A stretch of DNA of 64,000 nt from Bradyrhizobium icense (GCF_001693385.1 NZ_CP016428.1:3348001-3412000), one strand, 5' to 3'. Shown: positions 1 through 8,674, counted from the stretch's first letter. Program-made: numbers and translations. The notes: a model not told the origin generated them from the letters alone.

Positions 1-95
1 CGATGGGCGTCGATCGTCGCCCAGACGGTTGCCGCTCCCAGGCACAGAATGACCACGACAAACAGGCGGGCGACGAGCTGAAGCACGAGGCGCAT
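1..95 (-). CDS. N-terminal fragment of a membrane protein, possibly a sensor histidine kinase
   Basis: An open frame begins with ATG at 95 on the minus strand and runs off the window edge. The 31 visible residues start MRLVLQLVARLFVVVILCLG and hold one strongly hydrophobic helix (about residues 8-26) after a single basic residue, as expected of an uncleaved N-terminal membrane anchor. I recall similar N-termini in Bradyrhizobium sensor kinases, but no kinase motif lies in the visible part, so function is not established. It is divergent from the ExbB-like operon that starts at 310. Confidence 0.5.
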   Translation of the reverse strand, partial: MRLVLQLVARLFVVVILCLGAATVWATIDAH

Positions 96-175
96 GCGAT
101 CACTCCCGAACGTGCGGACAAGCGTAACAGCACCGCCAATTCGTGCCAATTGCAAGCCGGGCCGTGAGGTCCAAT

Positions 176-192
176 TTGGGAAAATTTCCCAA
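176..192. promoter_or_regulatory. 17-bp perfect palindrome in a divergent intergenic region
   Basis: TTGGGAAAATTTCCCAA is a perfect inverted repeat with 8-bp arms and one central base. It lies in the 214-bp gap between the divergent membrane-protein gene (start 95) and the ExbB-like operon (start 310). Its position suits an operator. No cognate regulator can be named from the window, and I could not assign clear -35/-10 hexamers around it. Confidence 0.35.
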
Positions 193-309
193 CCAACCGT
201 GGGCATATGTCTTTGGACGCGGCCATGACCGCTGATCTATCAAAGCTAAAGGGCCTAATCGCAGGCGGCCTTTGGGCCGAGGCGCACTTTTCCAGGGAGC
301 TGACGCAGC

Positions 310-1077
310 ATGAGTGCAACGGTTGGCGCCGAGACCGCATCATCCAGCGCAGATACGTCGGAACGCAGCGTTCTCCTGTTGTGGATGATTTTTACCGGGC
401 TCTCGGTTTTCGCCGTGGTGCTGTTGTGGCGATACGGGTTGCTCCATCTGATGATCATTTCAGACCGCACCTACATTTCGAGCGTCATTGCCGTCCTCTA
501 TATCGTTACGTGCTTCCATTGCTTTTGGCGGACGCGCGCGATCGCGCATGAAGGCGAGGTCGCGCGACGCTGCCGCGCGATCCTGTCGGTCCCGGGCGGC
601 GCAAGGGGGCTGGACGAGGATGCGCGGGCGCTACCGGGCGGGCTGGTGACGGATCACATCCGCAGCCTCGCGCAGAAGGCGAGGGCGCAGGCTGCCGGGC
701 GCATCGACCAGACGCTGCTGCTCCGCTCGCTCGCCGACCGGCTGCGGGGCTCCAACGGATTTGGCGCATTCGTGTCCGACACGCTGATGAAGCTTGGGCT
801 GCTCGGCACCATCATCGGCTTCATCATCATGCTGGCGCCGATTGCTACCCTCGATGCGGCCGACAAGGTGGCGATGAAATCATCGATGGGCCTGATGAGC
901 GATGGCATGGCCGTGGCCATGTACACGACGCTAGCCGGCCTGATCGGCTCCATCCTCGTGAAGATCCAGTACTACATGCTGGATGCCGCGACCCAGCGGG
1001 TGTTTTCCGATGCCGTCATGCTGACCGAGACGCACGTCACCCCGGCGCTGGAACGCCATCTTGGAACGCCGGCATGA
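310..1077 (+). CDS. MotA/TolQ/ExbB-family proton-channel-like membrane protein
   Basis: This 255-aa protein has four predicted membrane helices at about residues 21-41, 56-73, 158-180 and 200-222. The third and fourth helices carry the family-like segments GLLGTIIGFI and MAVAMYTTLAGLIGSI, which resemble the MotA/TolQ/ExbB channel fold. Characterised relatives form inner-membrane pentamers that pair with a one-helix partner and use ion flow to do periplasmic or envelope work. An AGGGAG ribosome site at 294 supports the ATG at 310. The stop overlaps the next start (ATGA at 1074), so the two are translationally coupled. The downstream gene looks like the one-helix partner. Family assignment is by motif only; the driven process is unknown. 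Confidence 0.75.
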   Translation: MSATVGAETASSSADTSERSVLLLWMIFTGLSVFAVVLLWRYGLLHLMIISDRTYISSVIAVLYIVTCFHCFWRTRAIAHEGEVARRCRAILSVPGGARGLDEDARALPGGLVTDHIRSLAQKARAQAAGRIDQTLLLRSLADRLRGSNGFGAFVSDTLMKLGLLGTIIGFIIMLAPIATLDAADKVAMKSSMGLMSDGMAVAMYTTLAGLIGSILVKIQYYMLDAATQRVFSDAVMLTETHVTPALERHLGTPA

Positions 1078-1748
1078 TGGATGATTTCGGTCTCTATCCG
1101 CGCGAGGAGGCCTTCGATCCGCTCGGCGTCATGCTGTTCAAGGCGCTGCAGGTGATTGCGTTCCTGTTCTTCCTGGCGCTGCTCGCGGTCTCGCCGGACG
1201 CGAAGGACGGCAAAATCGATTCCAAGGCCGAGTTCATCATCACGATGGACTGGCCGGACAATCATCCTGACGATCTCGACCTGTTCGTGCAGGATCCTGC
1301 CGGCAACATCGCATGGTATCGTCATCGCGAAGCCGGATTCCTCACACTCGACCGTGACGACCGCGGCGGCGCCAACAATTCCATTGTCGTCAACGGCAAG
1401 AAGATCGCGTCGCCGATCCGCGAAGAGATCGTCACCGTGCGCGGCATCGTCGCCGGCGAATACACCGTCAACGTCTCGCACTTTCAGGCGACGACCGGGC
1501 AGCCCGTCGCGGTGAGCGTGAAAGTCCAAAAACTCAATCCGACTGCGCAGGTGATCTTCGACAACAAGCTGACGCTCGTCCACACCGGCGAGGAAAAAAC
1601 CGCGCTGCGGTTCTGGCTCGATGCCGAAGGCAAGGTGGTCGACGTCCAGCAGCGGCAAAAGTCGCTGATGGAGACGTTCCGCAACGTCCGTGCCAATGGT
1701 GCGGATCTCGATCCGAAAACCGGTGTCAGGATGCCGCGCCGTGAGTAA
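1074..1748 (+). CDS. One-helix membrane protein with a periplasmic YfaP/DUF2135-like domain, probable ExbD-like partner
   Basis: This 224-aa protein has a short cytoplasmic N-terminus, one helix at about residues 18-39 and a periplasmic remainder. Asp15 sits at the membrane entrance in FDPLGVML, loosely like the Asp of ExbD (IDVML) that carries protons. Residues about 53-150 contain MDWPDNHPDDLDLFVQDPAG and a following GG-rich stretch. That is the pattern of YfaP/DUF2135-type beta domains with acidic WD..DDLDL..DP motifs. It overlaps the channel-like gene upstream by 4 bp and the next gene by 8 bp. I infer that it completes an ion channel with its neighbour. It has no OmpA-type peptidoglycan-binding domain, so it is not a MotB or ZorB homologue in the usual sense. 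Confidence 0.55.
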   Translation: MMDDFGLYPREEAFDPLGVMLFKALQVIAFLFFLALLAVSPDAKDGKIDSKAEFIITMDWPDNHPDDLDLFVQDPAGNIAWYRHREAGFLTLDRDDRGGANNSIVVNGKKIASPIREEIVTVRGIVAGEYTVNVSHFQATTGQPVAVSVKVQKLNPTAQVIFDNKLTLVHTGEEKTALRFWLDAEGKVVDVQQRQKSLMETFRNVRANGADLDPKTGVRMPRRE

Positions 1749-2346
1749 CCTGCAATCCGTCGTCCTGACGCTCTCTCTTAGTTACGCGCTGATCGGCGCG
1801 CTGTTGCTGATTGTCCTGGTCTATGCGCGCTTGCCCTGGTCGGCCAAGGCGGTCGCCGTGGTGGTGACGAGCGCGTTCTACATTGCGAGCTTCATGGGCG
1901 TGCGCGGCCTGTTGGGGTGGGCCAGCATCGACAGCCTGCCCGCAAGTTTCAAGCTGTTGCAGGCCCGGATCGTGGAGCCGCACTCGCTGGAGGGCGACCC
2001 AGGCTCGATCTATCTCTGGGTCGAGGCGCTCGACGACGGCAATCGGCCAAGCGGCGTGCCCCGGGCGTTCCGCGTTCCCTATAGCGACAAGCTCGCGCAA
2101 AAGACCGACAAGGCTGCCAGTGAGATCGCCGCTGGCCGTCCGCAGGGCGGCCGCGCCGCCGATTTTGGCGATGGCGGGGGCAGCCTTCTTGAGGCCGCCC
2201 GGGAGTACATCATGCCCACAGCGATCATCGATACTTCGGGAGGCGACGCCTCCACGGGCTGGGGATTGGCCGCGCCCCGCGACGGCGACGGCGTGTCGTT
2301 TACACCGCTGCTCCCGCCGCGGATGCCGCCCAAGGACGAGCAGTAG
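1741..2346 (+). CDS. Two-helix membrane protein of unknown function, third gene of the ExbB-like operon
   Basis: GTG at 1741 is chosen because it overlaps the upstream stop (GTGAGTAA) and lies directly before the first hydrophobic segment; an in-frame ATG at 1690 would overlap much more. The 201-aa product has helices at about 8-28 and 36-53. A soluble part follows, with an YLWVEALDDG stretch, a Gly/Asp-rich low-complexity linker (about 130-150) and a Pro-rich C-terminus. I do not recognise a family. Tight overlap with two genes of a putative ion-driven machine suggests it is an obligate component of that machine. Confidence 0.6.
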   Translation: MSNLQSVVLTLSLSYALIGALLLIVLVYARLPWSAKAVAVVVTSAFYIASFMGVRGLLGWASIDSLPASFKLLQARIVEPHSLEGDPGSIYLWVEALDDGNRPSGVPRAFRVPYSDKLAQKTDKAASEIAAGRPQGGRAADFGDGGGSLLEAAREYIMPTAIIDTSGGDASTGWGLAAPRDGDGVSFTPLLPPRMPPKDEQ

Positions 2347-2403
2347 GCTCCAGGTCGGGGGGAGGGAGGCCCTCGGAAAGGTCGGTCGATCACGGGTTAT
2401 TGA

Positions 2404-2427
2404 CTGACAGATATTGAAATCTGTCAG
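2404..2427. promoter_or_regulatory. Inverted repeat, candidate TetR operator
   Basis: Perfect 9-bp arms CTGACAGAT (2404-2412) and ATCTGTCAG (2419-2427) flank the 6-bp spacer ATTGAA. A TTGACT hexamer at 2400-2405 overlaps the left arm. The repeat lies upstream of a small ORF and the TetR gene at 2692, the usual place for a TetR autoregulatory site. A convincing -10 was not found. Confidence 0.45.
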
Positions 2428-2516
2428 CGAGACATGCTACATCCATTGCCGACGCCGCTACTGGGCGTCGCCCGCCTCGTTGGCCCTGAGGCCGGGGACT
2501 TGCAAAGGACTACGCC

Positions 2517-2627
2517 ATGACTGCCCATCTCATCCATCTCACCGCCCAAATCCAGCGCTGGCTCAATCAGATCGTCGCCCGCCATCTGGCCGCCCAGGCC
2601 GAGCGGCTGGAACCGGTGAAACATTAA
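2517..2627 (+). CDS. Possible 36-aa small protein
   Basis: ATG at 2517 opens a 36-residue frame (MTAHLIHLTAQIQRWLNQIV, then ARHLAAQAERLEPVKH). An AAAGGA ribosome-site-like sequence lies about 8 bp upstream. The product would be a single amphipathic helix. It lies between the candidate operator at 2404 and the TetR gene, so it could be co-regulated. No family is recognised and coding status is uncertain. Confidence 0.35.
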   Translation: MTAHLIHLTAQIQRWLNQIVARHLAAQAERLEPVKH

Positions 2628-2656
2628 TCCGCCAAGGGATTTACAAGGGGATTAGA

Positions 2657-2695
2657 ATGACCGCCCGTCCCATCGTTACGCAGGTGTGCGCATGA
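2657..2695 (+). CDS. 12-aa leader ORF coupled to the TetR gene
   Basis: ATG at 2657 is preceded by a good AAGGGG ribosome site (about 2645-2650). The 12-codon frame MTARPIVTQVCA ends in TGA at 2693-2695, which overlaps the TetR ATG at 2692 as ATGA. The TetR start itself has no strong ribosome site, so this mini-ORF may feed ribosomes to it by translational coupling. This is an inference from spacing; there is no expression evidence. Confidence 0.35.
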   Translation: MTARPIVTQVCA

Positions 2696-3288
2696 ACGAA
2701 GTCGTGGTTTTGACCCCCGAACGGATCCTGGAGGTCACCGAGGACGTATTGCGGCGCTACGGGCTGGCCAAGGCAACGGTGGTGGACGTGGCCCGTGCGC
2801 TGGATGTCAGCCACGGCAGCGTCTACCGCCATTTCCCCAGCAAGGCCTCGCTGCGCGAGGCGGTGGCCAAGCGCTGGCTTGATCGTCTCAGCGCGCCGCT
2901 CCTGAAGATCGCTGAAAGCTCCGGCTCGGCACCGGCGCGGTTGGATAAGTGGCTGCGCACGATGTTTTCGATGAAGCACAAGCGGCTCGGCGACGACCCC
3001 GAGATGTTTGCGACTTACCTCACGCTGGCGCGCGAGGCCTGCAAGGCCGTGAACTGTCACAAGGACTGCCTGGTCGATCAGATTGTCCTGATCCTGTCCG
3101 ACGGAGTGAAGCAGGGCGAGTTCCAGGTCGCCGACGTCAAGGTGACGGCGCGCGCCATTTTCGACGCCACCAGCCGCTTCCACCATCCAGCCCATGCCGA
3201 GGAATGGAACGAGCCGGGTGCTCCGGCGCGGATCGATGCACTCCTGGCATTGCTGCTCATGGGGCTGGAAGCGCCGCGCAAGCGCTGA
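2692..3288 (+). CDS. TetR/AcrR-family transcriptional regulator
   Basis: This 198-aa protein has the TetR layout: an N-terminal three-helix DNA-binding domain (about residues 8-55, with VVDVARALDVSHGSVYRHFP followed by SKASLREAV) and a longer alpha-helical ligand-binding region. ATG at 2692 is preferred; an in-frame GTG at 2686 is an alternative. Such proteins repress promoters as dimers and release on ligand binding. The 9-bp inverted repeat at 2404-2427 is the most likely site in view. No efflux or enzyme gene is adjacent on the same strand, so its targets are unknown. Confidence 0.85.
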   Translation: MNEVVVLTPERILEVTEDVLRRYGLAKATVVDVARALDVSHGSVYRHFPSKASLREAVAKRWLDRLSAPLLKIAESSGSAPARLDKWLRTMFSMKHKRLGDDPEMFATYLTLAREACKAVNCHKDCLVDQIVLILSDGVKQGEFQVADVKVTARAIFDATSRFHHPAHAEEWNEPGAPARIDALLALLLMGLEAPRKR

Positions 3289-3551
3289 CGATCCTTCCAT
3301 TTCAAGCAGTCAGCGATGTCGCCCATTGGACCCAAGGCGGACACATTCGAGCAACGGACATTCGGCTCTGATTGAGCGGCGCCGGATGCGCAAGAAGCTG
3401 CAATCCGACGTTGTCCAGCAGATATCTGCTCAATTCTGTTCCCATCGGAAATCTACCCGCGCGAAAGGCATACTGCCTGTCGACTGTTCCGCATATGATG
3501 CTTTGGCAAAATCTCATGGGTCCCCTTATCTCTTGGGACTGGAGCAAACGC

Positions 3552-5222
3552 ATGAAGCAGCGTCCGGGCCAGCAGAAGCGCGGAGGTGCCAACAAATCCG
3601 GTGACCTCGAGCTGGCCCGTGAACATTATCGACAGCGCGCTTGGGCCGACGCTTACCAGGCATTCTTGCGCGCCGACCAGGAAACCTCGTTAACTGCCGA
3701 GGCTCTCGAACTGCTGGCGATGGCCGCATATTTGGTTGGCCGGGACGAGGATTATCTCAAGGCGCTCGAACGGGCCTACAATGCGCACCGGGATACTCCC
3801 CGGCGCCTTCGCGCCGTCCGTTGCGCGTTCTGGCTCGGCTTTCGCCTGCTGATGCGCGGCGAGATGGGCCGTGCGAGCGGCTGGTTTTCCCGTGCTGAAC
3901 GTTTGCTGGAGCGTGACACGCGCGAATGCGCCGAGCGGGGCTATTTGCTGCTGCCGATCGTCGAGCAACGCCTCGAATCTGGAGAGTACGAGGCCGCGTT
4001 CGTCGCTGCAGCCGAGGCCGCCGCAGTCGGCGAGCGCTGTGGCGACCCGGACCTCGTCGCCTGTGCCCGCCACCAGCAGGGCCGCATACGACTGCAGCAG
4101 GCGCAGCTCGGAGCCGGACTCGCGCTCTTGGATGAGACCATGGTCATGGTCACTGCTGGAGAGCTATCGCCGCTGGTGACTGGCTTGATGTATTGCAGCG
4201 TGATCGCGGCCTGTCAGCAGGTATACGCACTCGACCGAGCCCGCGAATGGACAGGCGCCCTGGCGCGGTGGTGCGAGGGCCAGCCCGATATGGTCGCCTT
4301 CGCCGGGGTTTGCCAAGTGCATCGCGCGGAGATCCTGCAGTTGCAGGGCGCCTGGGCTGAGGCGATCGAGGAAGCACGGCGCGCCTGCGCGCGGTCGCAG
4401 GATTTCGACCGGCGGGCTGCCGCCGGAGCGCTCTACCAGCAGGCAGAGGTCCATCGTCTGAAAGGGGAGTTTGCAGCGGCTGAAGAGGCGTATCGAGGCG
4501 CGAGCCAGCTTGGCCTGGAGCCCCAGCCGGGCTTAGCGTTGCTGCGCCTCGTGCAGGGACGCCCCGACGCGGCCGCCATTGCCATTCGCCGCGTCGCAGG
4601 CACGACGGTGAGCCGCCTGAAACGCATGGGTTTGCTGCCCGCCTATATCGAGATCGCGTTGGCCGCCGGTGACGTTCAGGACGCACGCAACGCCTGCCGA
4701 GAACTGGAGGACGTTGCGCGGAGCTTCGATACGCGCGTGCCGGATGCAATTGCCGCGCAGGCCTGCGGAGCGGTGGACCTTGCCGAAGGGGACGCGCGGG
4801 CCGCACTCGGTTCGCTGCGCCGTGCCTTCGAGGTGTGGCAGGGGATCCCGGCGCCGTACGCAGCGGCGCGCGTGCGCGTGCTGATCGGACAGGCCTGCCG
4901 CGCCCTCGGAGACGAGGACGCTGCCGATCTGGAATTCGACGCGGCCCGGACCATATTCGAGCGTTTAGGTGCCGGCCCCGATCTCGCGCAGATCCGCTCA
5001 CTGACGAAGGGCGTCGCTTCCAGCAATGTGCATCGGCTGACCCCGCGTGAGCTTGATGTTCTTCGTCTGGTCGCCGCCGGCGAAACCAACAAGGCGATTG
5101 CTGGCAGGCTCGCCCGAAGCGAGAAGACGGTCGACCGGCACGTCAGCAACATCCTCGCCAAGCTTGACGTCCCCTCGCGGGCCGCGGCGACGGCCTTTGC
5201 GTGCCGACACAAGCTGATCTGA
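3552..5222 (+). CDS. LuxR-type regulator with TPR-like repeats
   Basis: ATG at 3552 follows a GGAG at 3541. The frame is open further upstream (to 3372), but that part lacks a ribosome site and reads like non-coding sequence. The product is 556 aa. Residues about 20-450 are Ala/Leu/Glu-rich helical repeats of TPR type (for example [20 protein letters not shown]). Residues about 495-555 are a LuxR/GerE helix-turn-helix with [20 protein letters not shown] and the recognition-helix region [15 protein letters not shown]. It has no receiver, autoinducer-binding or MalT-type NTPase domain, so the signal probably enters as a protein or ligand bound by the repeats. Targets are unknown; the nearest same-strand gene is the FAD oxidoreductase at 5884. 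Confidence 0.8.
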   Translation: MKQRPGQQKRGGANKSGDLELAREHYRQRAWADAYQAFLRADQETSLTAEALELLAMAAYLVGRDEDYLKALERAYNAHRDTPRRLRAVRCAFWLGFRLLMRGEMGRASGWFSRAERLLERDTRECAERGYLLLPIVEQRLESGEYEAAFVAAAEAAAVGERCGDPDLVACARHQQGRIRLQQAQLGAGLALLDETMVMVTAGELSPLVTGLMYCSVIAACQQVYALDRAREWTGALARWCEGQPDMVAFAGVCQVHRAEILQLQGAWAEAIEEARRACARSQDFDRRAAAGALYQQAEVHRLKGEFAAAEEAYRGASQLGLEPQPGLALLRLVQGRPDAAAIAIRRVAGTTVSRLKRMGLLPAYIEIALAAGDVQDARNACRELEDVARSFDTRVPDAIAAQACGAVDLAEGDARAALGSLRRAFEVWQGIPAPYAAARVRVLIGQACRALGDEDAADLEFDAARTIFERLGAGPDLAQIRSLTKGVASSNVHRLTPRELDVLRLVAAGETNKAIAGRLARSEKTVDRHVSNILAKLDVPSRAAATAFACRHKLI

Positions 5223-5268
5223 ACACTGAGATTAAGGTCGAAGTTTTCTTCGGGTCAGCTTCGGACGG

Positions 5269-5658
5269 TCAAACGGACGAGCCGGACACGGTTTCCGGGT
5301 GCAACCACAGGAGCCTTTCGCCTGCAACCGCCTCTCCCGTGGGCTTGAGCTTCTCGGGTTGTTCGAACGCGCCGAGATGAAAGTGCGTCTCATTGGGCCG
5401 TCGCTGGTTCGCGCAGGTCAGGGTCGAGCCGCACCTTGCGCAGAACCCGCGCTCCACGCCCGGCGATGAATTGTACTTGCTGATCGCTCCGCTTGTTACG
5501 GTGACGGCGGAGTCGTCGAAGGCAACGAAGACGGATGCCGGCGCTCCGGTATGGCGCCGGCAACTGTCACAGTGGCACCACAGGACCCATTTCGGGCGCC
5601 CAGCCGCACGGAAGCGTACGGCACCGCAGAGACAACGCCCCTCGAATGTATCGCTCAT
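5269..5658 (-). CDS. GFA-family zinc-binding protein (glutathione-dependent formaldehyde-activating enzyme/CENP-V fold)
   Basis: The start at 5658 (MSDTFEGRCLCGAVRF) has an AGGAGAAACGAT ribosome site directly upstream and excludes a 19-residue extension that the open frame would allow. The 129-aa product carries the GFA cysteine set: Cys9 and Cys11 (CLCGAVRF), Cys28, Cys30 and Cys33 (CHCDSC), and Cys73 and Cys76 (CARCG), the residues expected to bind two zinc ions. Members were first described with glutathione and formaldehyde, but most, including this short one, have no proven substrate. Confidence 0.85.
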   Translation of the reverse strand: MSDTFEGRCLCGAVRFRAAGRPKWVLWCHCDSCRRHTGAPASVFVAFDDSAVTVTSGAISKYNSSPGVERGFCARCGSTLTCANQRRPNETHFHLGAFEQPEKLKPTGEAVAGERLLWLHPETVSGSSV

Positions 5659-5883
5659 ATCGTTTCTCCTTCCTGGCGGCTTGCCGCCGGCTTCGACACG
5701 TCGCGATCGTGCCATAGCTACGGCGCCCGCGAATGGGGAAGATCACCCATACGTTTGCAAGGTCCCGATTGGGGCGTTATCCCGAAGCGCCGGCTCCCGT
5801 TTCTCTCTAGCACCACCAGGATACGCCGCGGACCAGCGATGCGCCGAGCCCGCGTCTGATGTCAGCACAAGGAGAGAGCCGCG

Positions 5884-7083
5884 ATGACCAAGGCATTCGA
5901 CGCAATCGTAGTGGGCGCCCGCTGCGCGGGATCGCCGACCGCAATGCTGCTGGCCCGGAAAGGATATCGGGTTCTCGTGGTCGACCGCGCAACTTTTCCG
6001 AGCGACACGGTCTCTACGCACATCTTGCATCCCCTCGGCGTAAGTGCGCTGTCCAGTTGGGGCCTTCTCGATCGTCTGACTGTGACCGGGTGCCCGCCGA
6101 TCGACAGCTACGCTTTCGACTTTGGTCCTTTCACGATTGTGGGCGCGCCAGGCACGAGCGAAGCGCCGGTTGCGTACTGTCCGCGCCGCACGACACTCGA
6201 CAAGCTGCTCGTCGATGCTGCGGCTCAGTCCGGCGCGGAAGTTCGCGAAGGCTTCGCCGTGGATGAAATCTTGATCGAGGACGGACGGGCGGTCGGCATC
6301 AAGGGCCGCTCGAAGCATGGCGGCCCTATCACCGAGCGCGCTGAAATCGTCGTCGGCGCCGACGGCAGACACTCGTTCGTGGCCGAAGCGGTCCGGCCAG
6401 AGCACTATGACGAGAAACCCATTCTGCTCGTCGCGTATTACACCTACTGGAGCGGACTGCCGATGGTCGGCAAGTTCGAGCAATATATCCGTGACGGGAC
6501 CGGATTTGCCGCCGCTCCAACCCATGACGGGCTGACGATGGTGATCGTCGGTTGGCCATACGCAAGGTTCGGCGATTGCAAGAAGGACATCGCGGGGAAT
6601 TACCTGAAGACCATCGCGTTGGCGCCGGCGTTCGCCGACCGCCTGCGCGAAGCCAAGCGGGAAGCGCGCTTCGCCGGTGCGGCGGTGCCGAACTACTTTC
6701 GCAAGCCCTACGGCCCCGGCTGGGTGCTCGTGGGCGACGCGGGCTACAACCGGGACTTCATCACTGGACAAGGAATCATGGACGCCTTCCATGACGCCGA
6801 GCTCTGCGCGGTCGCGCTCGACAGGGCCTTCTCGGGAGCGCAGCCGTTCGACGCGGCGATGAGCGAGTACCATCGCGCGCGGGATACAAGGGTGGCGGCA
6901 ATGTATGAATTCACCTGCATGCTGGCGACGCTGGAACCGCCGCCGCCGGATATGCAGCACCTCTTTGGCGCGATTCACGGCAATCAGAGAGCTATGGACG
7001 CGTTCGCGCGGATGAATGCCGGAACAATATCACCTGCTGAGTTCTTCGCGCCGGAGAACGTCAATGCGATTACGGCCGCTTAG
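5884..7083 (+). CDS. FAD-dependent oxidoreductase, geranylgeranyl-reductase/PHBH-like
   Basis: This 399-aa protein starts with a Rossmann FAD-binding motif of the geranylgeranyl-reductase subtype (VVGARCAGSPTAMLLARKGY, residues about 9-28) that ends in VLVVDR. The second FAD motif VLVGDAG is near residue 284, followed by ITGQGIMDAFHDAELCA. This is the group A flavoprotein monooxygenase/isoprenoid reductase fold. The substrate cannot be read from the sequence. A GGAGAG ribosome site precedes the ATG. It follows the divergent GFA gene and stands alone on its strand. Confidence 0.8.
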   Translation: MTKAFDAIVVGARCAGSPTAMLLARKGYRVLVVDRATFPSDTVSTHILHPLGVSALSSWGLLDRLTVTGCPPIDSYAFDFGPFTIVGAPGTSEAPVAYCPRRTTLDKLLVDAAAQSGAEVREGFAVDEILIEDGRAVGIKGRSKHGGPITERAEIVVGADGRHSFVAEAVRPEHYDEKPILLVAYYTYWSGLPMVGKFEQYIRDGTGFAAAPTHDGLTMVIVGWPYARFGDCKKDIAGNYLKTIALAPAFADRLREAKREARFAGAAVPNYFRKPYGPGWVLVGDAGYNRDFITGQGIMDAFHDAELCAVALDRAFSGAQPFDAAMSEYHRARDTRVAAMYEFTCMLATLEPPPPDMQHLFGAIHGNQRAMDAFARMNAGTISPAEFFAPENVNAITAA

Positions 7084-7194
7084 GACGACCGATGCCGCAT
7101 GCCACCGGAACGGTGGTGTGCCCGCCACGGTCGGCCTTGGCGCCGGTGCAGCACGGCGGCAAGAGGTAACGCCGCGATCAGACGGCGCGTGCGC

Positions 7195-7575
7195 TCACTC
7201 GAGAGGCTGGACGGGCGGCAGCGTCTTGGCGGCGCGCGGCGGGTTCGGCACGGGATAGCTGGCGACGCGGCCGCTCGGTTCGGCCTGACCGGCGGAATTG
7301 GATGCGGGGGCTATCGCTTCCGCTCTGGCGCCTCGCACGCTGTCCCTCGAGGTATGTCTGCGGTGCCGCGACGAGCGCGAGCCTTCCAGTCCCCACGAGC
7401 GCGATATCGAAGGCCCGGCCGTATAGCCGACGAAAGCGCCGGCGACGGCCCCGATCGGGCCCAGCACGACGGCGCCGGCCACGGCGCCGAGGGCCGCATC
7501 GCCTGCGCGCTGCGCAAGCGCGGCAGAGGGCGCGAGTACCAGGAGCATTGCGGCTGTGGTGAAGGCCTTGATCAT
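7195..7575 (-). CDS. Secreted glycine-zipper protein
   Basis: The start at 7575 (MIKAFTTAAMLLVLAPSAAL) begins a clear signal peptide with likely cleavage after ALAQ (residue 22). The mature part of this 126-aa protein has a Gly/Ala-rich membrane-like zipper (residues about 24-53, AGDAALGAVAGAVVLGPIGA). A basic Ser/Arg stretch and a Pro-rich C-terminus follow. Glycine-zipper proteins of this sort are outer-membrane or envelope associated. The longer open frame to 7923 overlaps rpe and is rejected. Confidence 0.65.
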   Translation of the reverse strand: MIKAFTTAAMLLVLAPSAALAQRAGDAALGAVAGAVVLGPIGAVAGAFVGYTAGPSISRSWGLEGSRSSRHRRHTSRDSVRGARAEAIAPASNSAGQAEPSGRVASYPVPNPPRAAKTLPPVQPLE

Positions 7576-7714
7576 ATCTGTGTCCCGTCCGTGGAAGGCG
7601 GGATGCTGGTCGGCATTTATGGCGAGATGCGTCAAGCTTTGTGGCCACAGCGTGGACTTTAGGGTTCCATGGCTCGCTGCACGCACGGTGTGGCTTTCGT
7701 GCCGGCTGGCGGCG

Positions 7715-8416
7715 TCAGACCGCTTCGCCGCGCGCCAGTGCCGCGGCGTTGCGGATCGCGGATATGTTGGTCTTGTAGGCTTCCACGGTACCGCCCTTGA
7801 ACACCGCCGAGCCCGCGACCAGCGCATTGGCGCCGGCGGCGGCCAAAAGGCCAGCGACATCTGGACCGACGCCGCCATCGACCTCGATGTCGATCGGACG
7901 GCCCGCAGCCATCGCCCTGACATCGCTGACCTTGCCGAGCGCCGACTTGATGAAGGCCTGGCCGCCGAAGCCGGGATTGACCGACATCACAAGCACCAGA
8001 TCGATCAGGTCGATGACGTATTCGATTGCACTCGCCGGCGTGCCCGGGTTGAGCGAGACGCCGGCCTTCTTGCCGAGCGCGCGGATTGCCTGCAGCGAGC
8101 GGTGCAGATGCGGACCGGCCTCGGCATGGACCGTGATGTGATCGCAGCCGGCCTTTGCAAATGCTTCGAGATAGGGGTCGCAGGGCGAGATCATCAGATG
8201 CGCATCAAAGATCTTCTTCGTGTGCGGGCGCATCGCCTTGATGACGTCGGGGCCGTAGGAAATGTTCGGCACGAAATGCCCGTCCATCACGTCGAGATGG
8301 ATCCAGTCGGCGCCGGCCGCGTCCACAGCGCGGACTTCCTCTCCGAGCCTGGCGAAATCCGCCGCCAGGATCGACGGCGCGATGACGAGGGGACGTGACG
8401 CAAATTGCTGGGACAT
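7715..8416 (-). CDS. rpe: Ribulose-phosphate 3-epimerase
   Basis: This 233-aa TIM-barrel enzyme interconverts D-ribulose 5-phosphate and D-xylulose 5-phosphate in the pentose phosphate and Calvin pathways. Visible family motifs in order: [17 protein letters not shown] with the catalytic Asp in [14 protein letters not shown], the metal His in [18 protein letters not shown], and DGGV near the phosphate site. The start at 8416 ([17 protein letters not shown]) is preferred over 8467 because the added residues are not family-like. Downstream on the same strand is the glycine-zipper gene. Confidence 0.95.
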   Translation of the reverse strand: MSQQFASRPLVIAPSILAADFARLGEEVRAVDAAGADWIHLDVMDGHFVPNISYGPDVIKAMRPHTKKIFDAHLMISPCDPYLEAFAKAGCDHITVHAEAGPHLHRSLQAIRALGKKAGVSLNPGTPASAIEYVIDLIDLVLVMSVNPGFGGQAFIKSALGKVSDVRAMAAGRPIDIEVDGGVGPDVAGLLAAAGANALVAGSAVFKGGTVEAYKTNISAIRNAAALARGEAV

Positions 8417-8674
8417 GTGCGTTTTCCCGAAAGGCTTGCGAGAGGGCGGAATGGCCCCGCGTAACATGCAGGACGGCCCGGGGCAATGCGCGGCGCCGAC
8501 GTCTCTGTGGGCGGAAAAATCTGCCGCGGCGGGCAGCTATTGCCGGGTTTGCCGATCGAACGGAATACGAAAAAGCCAGATTTTATTGGGTTTTCCTCAT
8601 GGCACGGCCCTTGCTGAGGGAATCGGTACACGAGCTGTGGGCCGCCGTCTGCGCGGCGTTGTTGGAGTTCCGCC

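Noticed and set aside
310..2346. A Zorya-type defence locus
   Set aside because: A MotA-like protein is present, but the partner lacks an OmpA domain and there are no zorC/D/E-type genes nearby.
2414..2695. 93-aa frame before the TetR gene
   Set aside because: It starts inside the inverted repeat without a ribosome site. Only its last 12 codons, with their own start and ribosome site, look translatable.
3289..3551. Possible upstream extension of the LuxR-type gene or a separate small gene
   Set aside because: The in-frame extension from 3372 lacks a ribosome site and reads as unrelated low-similarity sequence. It looks like decayed intergenic DNA.
5743..6978. Minus-strand frame (411 aa) opposite the FAD oxidoreductase
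   Set aside because: Antisense shadow of a gene with clear FAD motifs; no ribosome site or family match.
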